Assembly: GCA_028023455.1 (NCBI GenBank)
Contig: JAQFVV010000031.1
Coordinates: 10,530,093-10,594,092, forward strand
DNA length: 64,000 nucleotides
Direction: 5' to 3'
DNA from: Epiperipatus broadwayi
Lineage: Eukaryota; Onychophora; Udeonychophora; Euonychophora; Peripatidae
Numbering within the stretch: position 1 is the stretch's first letter; the number at the start of each line of letters is the position of its first letter. A program made the position numbers and the translations under genes. Below, piece by piece: positions 57,060 to 64,000 of the stretch. The notes under the pieces were generated by a model. The model saw only the letters and a program-made list of their open reading frames with translations, was not told where the DNA came from and made no database searches.

Positions 57060-59569
57060 TTGACTGTCCATAAGAATTTCAGATTTTTTTTTCAATTAAA
57101 AAAATCAATAAAACCATTATATAACGATCTACTTTATTAAAAAAAAACTTTACACTGATATTACTTACAGTAAATGATTTAAAGCAGTGGAAGAACCATG
57201 CTTTTTTAAAGGGAAACACCCAATAATTTTCAAAGAATGTGAAATTTATCAAGTCAAGCATATAGCTGGTCTAATGGTAGATCTGTATGGTTCAACACCT
57301 TGAACCTTATGAATGCAGGTTATTAGATATGATATTATTAAATATTTAAGATAGCTTCTATATATCTGGATGTAATTCTACTTCTCAGCGAAGGCCAATA
57401 ATTAGATATTGATCTGAAGATGTAAATATAACAATCCTATTTATAGTCTATTAATTACTTAAACTTACAATAGATGTCTCTGGAGTAAAATAGAATGAAT
57501 TTCTTATGTTACTAGATAAGACCTTGATTTCATCTTTAAATTGCCTTTCAAAATAAAAAAATTACATTTTTATTCTTTGTTTGTATATTTATGATTATTT
57601 TTTAAAATATTTTGTGAACATTTTTTTTTTTATATAAAAATATAAAGTCAGACCTAGGTTTTATTTGAAAATATTTATTTATAAGTGAATACAAATCCAA
57701 GGTATTAAAACAGAAAAATGTTCTTGATTGTAATAATATAAAACAGAAAAATGTTCTTGATTGAAAAAAAGAATGTGTCTCACAACCGCTTGAACTTATT
57801 TTTGTCATTTTAAAAGAATTATAGGTGAGATTTTACATTTTAAAACAGAACTACATTACATTATATGTTCTTAACAGTAATTTATTCAGGTTTTAAAAAC
57901 TGGGTTAATTTTTATTTTATTTCATTCATTATACATATTTACCACCAATAATGACATAATGAATTGATTATTCTGAAAACGTATTCCAATGTATTACTTT
58001 TTACTACATTTGCAAAGATGAAATATTATTTTTAAGACTGATTTTTGTTTGTAAACTTATATTTCTAACAAATATTTAAAAAAATATGGGAATATAATGT
58101 AGAATAAAAGTTTAAAATTCCACTACTATATTTGAAGTAAAAAACTGACTGCTAAAAAATTACACTAATATCCAAATATCCAGATATACTAAACCAAATT
58201 CAAATCTTTTCACTAACAAAATTAATAAGCTAAAAACTAATCAGGGAATAATGAATAGGACAACACTGGAGAGACATTTTTTAGCATTATTAGCAAGCAT
58301 TTTTATTTATATAGTCTGGTGAATAATGTCTTTGTCAGTCTTTATATTTGAAGAGGTAGTAGAAAGGTCTCTTTGCTCTATAGTGAACTATTTAAAACTC
58401 ATTAAACTTTACCTATACAAGAAATAATTATATTTTACTAGAGAGCAAGGCCAAAATACATCCACCCTATATATTTTTATATAAAATATTTAAATAAAAA
58501 GTAATAGAAAGTGGAATCTATCATTTTAATTTATTAAATATATTATCACCAAACATTAATGCATATCAACTAAAATTAGGCACAAAACCAAAATACAACT
58601 ATTTAAATATATCATGTCATTTATCTGAAATATTGATGCAACACTGATTATGCAGTATCTCCTGTAGTAACTGTTCTGAAGCACTATGTGAAGTTTGAAC
58701 TATTACTACCATTATATAACAATTACAAAATAGAACTTTAATAGCTTATTTGTTTACATCAAAGCTGTGTTCTTTACTGTTGAAACAATACTCTTATTAC
58801 ATTTTTTTTTTTAGAATTAGCACACCCCTTTTTTATAAATGAGCAATGTCTCAAAACTATCTTCCTCATATATATATATATATTGTAAAGATTGGAAAGA
58901 CCCATCCTTTCCATCAAAGTGTTATTATTGTTTTTAAAAAAAATCTTTGATTTGACTTTGATATGGTAGTTTTATATATATGTGTTGTTGTTATTGTTAT
59001 TTATTTCATTTTTTATATATGCACTTATTTATAATTGTAGTATTTAAATGGCAGTGGTGATATATAAAAAATATATGTATGTGTATATAGATTTTACAAA
59101 GATATTGGTTTATATTTAAAGTATTTGTCTTTAGTAATATCAATGATCAAATATTGGCATCTAAAATTACTAAATAGGTTTACATCGTATTTTTGTTTTT
59201 GAAATTGTTTGCAATGTAATTTTATTATTTGTTGTTTATTTATTTATTTTGTTTTTGTAAACTGTAAAGCAAATTTTTATATGTAATTTTTTTTTAACTT
59301 TAATATTTAAAAATTGATGATTGTTGTAATAAAGATATTGATATCAGCAGCACATGAGAGATTGAGCTAATCAATATATATATATATATAAACACTATTG
59401 CAACAAGGATTGACAATCACCATTAAGGAAATAAAACAAAACTTTGTTACTGTTTCCTATACTATTTTTCTTTGCAAACTACAATATTTATTGGACTCAA
59501 TATGTCATTAGAAATAGCGGGTCAAAAAAATAAATTGTGGTCCAAAAACCCTCTGTCATATCCTATTTC
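57060..59569. other. AT-rich non-coding stretch
   Basis: No supported gene. A weak tRNA-like string (AGCTGGTCTAATGGTAGA near 57265) lacks a proper B-box. A 27-bp near-direct repeat (AACAGAAAAATGTTCTTGAT) lies at about 57709 and 57742. Confidence 0.45.
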
Positions 59570-59731
59570 ATTATAATATCTATTTAAGATTTAATATGCT
59601 TGACGTATATAGTGAAATTAAATTCTTAAAAATTGCATTAATATTTCTTAAGGCTAAGCGCTTTCAGAGCTTTAATCTCCATATTCATAGCCTTCAACCA
59701 TAATAATTTATGCAAATCTATGCAAGCTCAT

Positions 59732-60208
59732 TTATATTGTCCATCTCTTTGAAATAGAAAAGCATGTATCCTTCCTGTTTATTGCCTTCATATCTCTTTC
59801 TATATACCATGCTTCTTTAACCTTTCTTTTAACATCATCTCTTTCAGTGGACATTATTCTAGCACTTGCAGGTTCAAATTTATGATTAGCCACTTTTTGG
59901 TGGTCCACAAACACTGAGCTACCTTCATTTCTGCTTAATACTCTTTTGTGTAAATATTTGTATTGAGCCACTCTATTGTTTATAGTGGCCCGAGTCTCAC
60001 CATAGTATACTACTCCACAGTTTGCCTGAGGGCATGTCATCTTGTACACCACATGTGGTGTTGATTGTAGGTCAATTTTGTCCTTAGAGTTGTTAATAAT
60101 TCTATTGGTGTTGGGAGGGGTTCGAAAACCTACTGTGAATTCATTCTGTAATTTTTTGACTAGTTCTCTTGCAATATTAGGTATGTATGGCAGTAGTATG
60201 TAGCTCAG
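59732..60208 (-). pseudogene. Penelope-like element GIY-YIG endonuclease, 5'-truncated
   Basis: One open frame runs from the junction to a stop at 59732 (about 158 codons) with no true start. It begins LSYILLPYIPNIARELVKKL, has KDKIDLQSTPHVVYKMTCP, then NCGVVYYGETRATINNR, the GIY-YIG core with the conserved Arg. NHKFEPASARIMSTERD and VKEAWYIERD follow, placing the Glu-containing final motif. In Penelope-like elements this C-terminal nuclease follows the RT and nicks the target. The RT itself is absent, so the copy is dead on arrival. The linker with KDK before VYK is typical of the group. Confidence 0.85.
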
Positions 60209-60540
60209 TGTTTGTGGACCACTAAAAAGTGGCTAATCATGAATTTGAACCTGCAAGTGGTAGAATAATTTCCACTGAAAGAAATGATGTCAAAAGGAAG
60301 GTTAAAGAAGCATGGTATATAGCAAGAGATATGAAGGCAATAAACAGGAAGGATACATGCTTTTTCTATTTCAAAGAGATGGACAATATAAATGAGCTTG
60401 CATAGATTTGAATAAATTATTATAGTTGAAGGCTATGAATATGGAGATGAAAGTTCTGAAAGCACTTAGCCTTAAGAAATATTAATGCAATTTTTAAGAA
60501 TTTAATTTCATTATATACGTCAAGCATATTAAATCTTACA
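60209..60540 (+). pseudogene. Inverted, degenerate copy of the Penelope-like GIY-YIG 3' end
   Basis: It matches the left arm (59583-59920) in inverse orientation from TGTTTGTGGACCAC, through AAGAAGCATGGTATATAG and GGACAATATAAATGAGCTTG, to CATATTAAATCTTA. Several stops and a deletion break its frame, so it is non-coding. Together the arms form a hairpin of about 330 bp with a loop of about 290 bp. Confidence 0.9.
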
Positions 60541-60589
60541 TAGTTATTAATGGTGAATAAAAAAAATCTGAAATTATAATATCTATTGG

Positions 60590-61305
60590 AAAATACTCAA
60601 ATTATTGACAAAAAGGCATTTGGAATAGAAAACAAATGGAATGAATAGCTATTCGTATACAGCAAGCCAATATAAGCATTATCTAAATATCCAAAATCGG
60701 TCTGTCACTCTCAACTGATCCATTATAACCTAATCTGGATAAAAGAATACTCTGAGACAACCATTTACAAAGGGCTCATGAATTCACAAGTTCATCATTT
60801 CCAATTATTTTACATGTTAATTCAACCTATACCAAAATTGACAAAAATGCATCAAATAATTGTTGAACTTTAAAAATAAAGAGAAAACAAAGAAAATTAA
60901 ATGGTAATTAATTTGGTCATTTTTTTCATACATGGTTGATTTTAAATTTAACTATTTATCTATATGTAACTAATTTTAAGTTTTAATCAATCATTATAAT
61001 TAACAACATATTAAGTTTAAGTGAGTAATAAAATTTTCTATTTTATTTTGATTTACATGCAATATATATTTGTACATTAATATAAATAAATTGTTTTAAA
61101 TCTTTAATTTATCAGTATAATAAGTAAAAATATTAGAGGTCACTTATTATTAAAAATTTTCTGTTGCCCTTTAATTCTTATGTCTTATATATGTACATTA
61201 TATAAATAAACTGGTTTCAAATTTTAATTTATTAACAACTGATTATATATTAGATATTATTTGTCATGAAAACACTTGTTGTTTTAATTTAAATGCATCG
61301 TATAT
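60590..61305. other. AT-rich non-coding stretch
   Basis: Two blocks near 61050-61120 and 61185-61260 share ATATGTACATTA, TATAAATAAA and TTTTAATTTAT(T/C)A and may be a degenerate tandem pair. No gene is supported. Confidence 0.4.
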
Positions 61306-61310
61306 GCATG

Positions 61311-61375
<65 letters not shown>
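61311..61375. repeat. (AT)n microsatellite
   Basis: About 64 bp of uninterrupted TA repeats, the longest in the window. Confidence 0.98.
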
Positions 61376-61376
<1 letters not shown>

Positions 61377-61379
61377 GTT

Positions 61380-62580
61380 GTACACATTGTAGGCTGGAAA
61401 TTAAATTGATTGTCATTTATTCTCTAGGAATCATTTATAAATAGACACATAATATATTGTGTTTACAATTTTATCATTATTTAATATTTCTCTTCAGAAT
61501 TTAATTGACAATTTCATCATTAGCTATGTTTAAAAAGATAGATCATGCTGTAGATATTTTATGTTTGTGTTATATGTGCATATTTCTTCACATATGAGAT
61601 AGAAGTCGTTTTTATACTTTTATTTATTGAAGTTTCGTATACTAAGGATTATATAGTCCATGATAAATATTTATTGAAGTCTCATAATTAATGAGGATAT
61701 AAAGGAAAATATTGAATTTAGGGTTCATAATAGAAGCCCTATTATAAATAATAAATCTAAAAAGTTTATACTTGTAGTCCAAAAGAGGAGTATAGTATCA
61801 GTAGAAAATGAAGTGTATAAATATCCAATATAGTAGGAAAAGAATTCTTATAAATTTTTTTTTAGTTAAGTGATCTAACCTTGGGGAGTGTATCTGATGA
61901 TTCTAAACTATTAATATAAGAAGTTATTATGATTTTCATTATTTCTCCATTATTGCATCTCTCTGTGTGTTAAATATTCAATGATTCTTATGTAGATATA
62001 AACATCAATCCATGTCTATTGCTAGCAAATATTGTTAATTTAAATAGTATTGAATTAAAATAAAAATTTAAAAAGGTAAACAAATATTGTATGTGTTTAA
62101 TATAATTATTGCTATTTGAAAATAAAATCAAACCTCAATTAAAATATATACCATTTGTTTTATATGAAATGATTGTAATTTTATTTGAAATTTATTTATT
62201 TATTTTTCTTTTTTTAGTACAAAGGTCAGTAGGTAGTAGACTGAGAATTATTTAAATGATAATTTTGTGTTTTGCCAATATTCAAGTTTATAATTATTTA
62301 TTTAAGCCATCAATAATTAAATATATTGTTTTACACATAATCCCATCTGCAAATATAGGCTAGATTCAATAAAATTCCCTTTGCTTCCAATTTATTATTT
62401 TGGTGAGTAATTAAATCTCATTGGTTAAGTTAACCCTGAAAGTAAATCATTTAATGTCTCTTATTATTGCTCTTTAGTATCTATGCATAGTTTATGTACA
62501 GTTAGTCAGATAGATAATATTGTAATTGTTAATCAATGATTAAACCATATTTACTCATGCTTAAAATTTATCTTCTGATG
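61380..62580. other. AT-rich non-coding stretch
   Basis: Nothing supported on either strand. Confidence 0.45.
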
Positions 62581-62591
62581 CATAGATGCAA

Positions 62592-62990
62592 TTCATTATA
62601 ATTGTTGTCCAAATCTATAGGATCATTAAATAAGAGTTTAACATCATAATCCAGTCCATTACAATTGAAATCCAATGATTGGCCTACTTTCCATTACAAT
62701 TGGCTTCCCAAATTGGGACTTTGATAAAAATAAGTCAAGATCTGAGATAAATTATGATGGAATATACTTTCCATTATGACTGGCTCCACAATGTGCTGCT
62801 ATGATTAACTAAGATTCAATAAATTTATTTGAAATCTTAAAAATGATATGCCTATTCCATTATAATTAGTGCCTTGAATGTGGGGCTTGATTAATTGATT
62901 GGTGGTTGCAAGGAATACTATTGTGATGTGTGAGCTCTATTGATTGTTTGATTAGTGGTTGTAAAGTTTTCCATTACAATATATATTCCA
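62592..62990 (+). repeat. Degenerate tandem array with CCATTACAATTGG-type core
   Basis: The core recurs at about 62596, 62658, 62690, 62772, 62857 and 62972 as CATTATAATTG, CCATTACAATTGAAATCC, CCATTACAATTGGCTTCC, CCATTATGACTGGCTCC, CCATTATAATTAGTGCC and CCATTACAATATATATTCC. Most are followed by AA.TGGG or GTGG and TTGAT. Spacing varies from about 32 to 115 bp, so it is an old array with indels. Confidence 0.65.
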
Positions 62991-62992
62991 AC

Positions 62993-63154
62993 ATGGGTCA
63001 ATTAAGTAAATGAAATACTCTCAACCCAAAGCACAAGATAAAACTTTTTTTAAGAAAAGGATTGTCCTCTTTTCTCTTTATCTTAATTTACATATAAAAG
63101 TTTTATCTTGTGATATAAATTGGGAATATTTCATCTACTTAATAGACCAGTGTT
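62993..63154. repeat. Hairpin-forming inverted repeat, arms about 60 bp
   Basis: CAACATGGGTCAATTAAGTA, AATACTCTCAACCCAAAGCA and CAAGATAAAACTTTT pair with AAAAGTTTTATCTTG, AATTGGGAATATTTCATCTA and CTTAATAGACCAGTGTTG. The loop is about 45 bp. Its left part overlaps the last unit of the adjacent array. Confidence 0.85.
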
Positions 63155-63159
63155 GAACT

Positions 63160-64000
63160 ATTAATTTCTATGCATTATATAATATTAACTGCTAGAAATT
63201 TTATATTTGTAGAAAACATAATGGATATTTCTGCATATCACTTTTAATTAAATTTCCACTACAATGTAACTAAGAAAAAAAGTTTAATTAAGAAAAAAAA
63301 CCAGACCAATACTATTACTAGATTTCAATTTGCAATATGTTCTAAAATAGTATACCAAAAATTTTATTATATTTTCAATATTTAATCTATAAAGTCCATG
63401 AAAATTTTCTAATATATATAAATATGTGTGTGTGTGTCTATGTGTAAAAAGGTGATATTTTTAGGATACTATTTTATTTATGTTAAGATCATATATAATT
63501 GTTAATAATACATCTTTAAAATAACAATAATAATCATGTGGTTTGTCTGATCAGAAGTCATGTGACTTTCACACAACAAAGTAAAGGTGAAGACAACAGT
63601 TCCATCTAATTGGCCGTAGTGAGTTATTATTTGCTACTTTTATTGGCTAAAAATTGAACTGATTTAACTTTTTCAAGCATTGGCACAGTTGATTATGTAG
63701 AATTAATATATGCAGTCTAGTTTTTTAAACACTTGCCTTAGATAAAAAATTAGCTTCCACTGAATATATATATATAATAATAAATTTAATGGTAACAAAC
63801 TATTATAAACAATCCTTAAATCAGCAGAAGTACTTTCGGTTAATTTCTTAAACCTGCCTCAACTGTCATTAAATTAAAAAAAAAATCAAAAAAAAAAAAC
63901 AAAGCAGAAGCAAACGTCATCAATTCAAATCCCACGAATCTCATATTTTAATGTTAGCAGTTTGTTTATTTATTAAATGCATTTTATTCCTATTGAAATG
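63160..64000. other. AT-rich non-coding stretch
   Basis: No supported gene. A short (TG)n lies near 63425. Confidence 0.45.

Larger units (their letters stand above)
59570..60587. mobile_element. Penelope-like insertion made of two inverted 3' ends (body 59585-60572)
   Basis: A 15-bp direct repeat ATTATAATATCTATT at 59570-59584 and 60573-60587 flanks the insert and is read as its TSD. Left part (59585-60208) is the minus-strand 3' end of a Penelope-like element; right part (60200-60540) is a plus-strand copy of the same 3' end. The junction lies in GTAGCTCAG (60200-60208), which fits both parts. Both outer ends carry the same sequence (AATATGCTTGACGTATATAG and its inverse). Confidence 0.85.

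Noticed and set aside
57258-57330. tRNA-like string AGCTGGTCTAATGGTAGA
   Set aside because: No proper B-box, no closing acceptor stem, no TSD or tail.
1-64000. CRISPR arrays, prophage, operons or riboswitches
   Set aside because: No regularly spaced identical repeats and no prokaryotic gene organisation; the window is eukaryotic.

Overview
This window is AT-rich (roughly a quarter G+C by eye) nuclear DNA from an animal, probably an invertebrate; I cannot name the species. There are no bacterial features: no operons, no ribosome binding sites, no CRISPR array. No conserved host gene can be read with confidence. What can be read is almost all transposable elements, many nested, so the window looks like intergenic or intronic DNA of a repeat-rich genome. 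The one place where a host gene might start is about 37.24-37.46 kb: a TATA-like box, a short open frame with two N-glycosylation sequons, and a consensus splice donor. It stays tentative.

Layout. 0-6.4 kb: non-coding AT-rich DNA with a tRNA-derived SINE (2.1 kb), two copies of an approximately 90-bp repeat (3.1 and 4.5 kb) and a 0.4-kb dispersed repeat (4.6 kb). 6.4-13.7 kb: a decayed plus-strand LINE with APE endonuclease and RT motifs, split by a minus-strand Ty3/Gypsy element (7771-12956, both LTRs, 5-bp TSD, PBS, PPT, gag-pro-RT-RH-IN with several lesions). 13.7-17.6 kb: little recognisable. 17.66-18.75 and 22.18-24.88 kb: two copies of one duplicated segment; copy A carries a SINE absent from B, and copy B carries a TA-target DNA transposon absent from A. 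Between them lie a decayed coiled-coil ORF and a 170-bp RTE fragment. 25.33-28.66 kb: an essentially full-length RTE-type LINE on the minus strand with 11-bp TSDs and two clear coding lesions, followed by a 0.6-kb foldback element and an (AT)n tract. 29.3-34 kb: AT-rich, nothing supported. 34.8-38.4 kb: the least AT-rich stretch, holding the candidate promoter and first exon. 39-54 kb: a dense run of long inverted repeats (foldback elements), three more tRNA-SINEs, a second SINE family, a mariner-like element and a 132-bp polypurine tract. 54-64 kb: a Z-DNA-type tract, a non-autonomous hAT element with perfect 8-bp TSDs, a Penelope-like insertion formed of two 3' ends in inverted orientation, a long (AT)n array and a degenerate tandem repeat.

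The elements work as a layered record rather than a pathway. LINE machinery (the RTE element here, or relatives elsewhere) probably mobilised the tRNA-SINEs, whose long TSDs and A-tails show reverse-transcription-type insertion. Target duplications, empty sites and lesions give a partial order of events. Two observations are the most interesting. One is the tRNA-SINE family, whose tRNA-like acceptor stem extends outward into flanking TGTCA/TGACA arms. The other is the density of long hairpin-forming repeats between 39 and 54 kb. LTR divergence concentrated at CpG sites also suggests that germline cytosine methylation has acted on the Gypsy copy.
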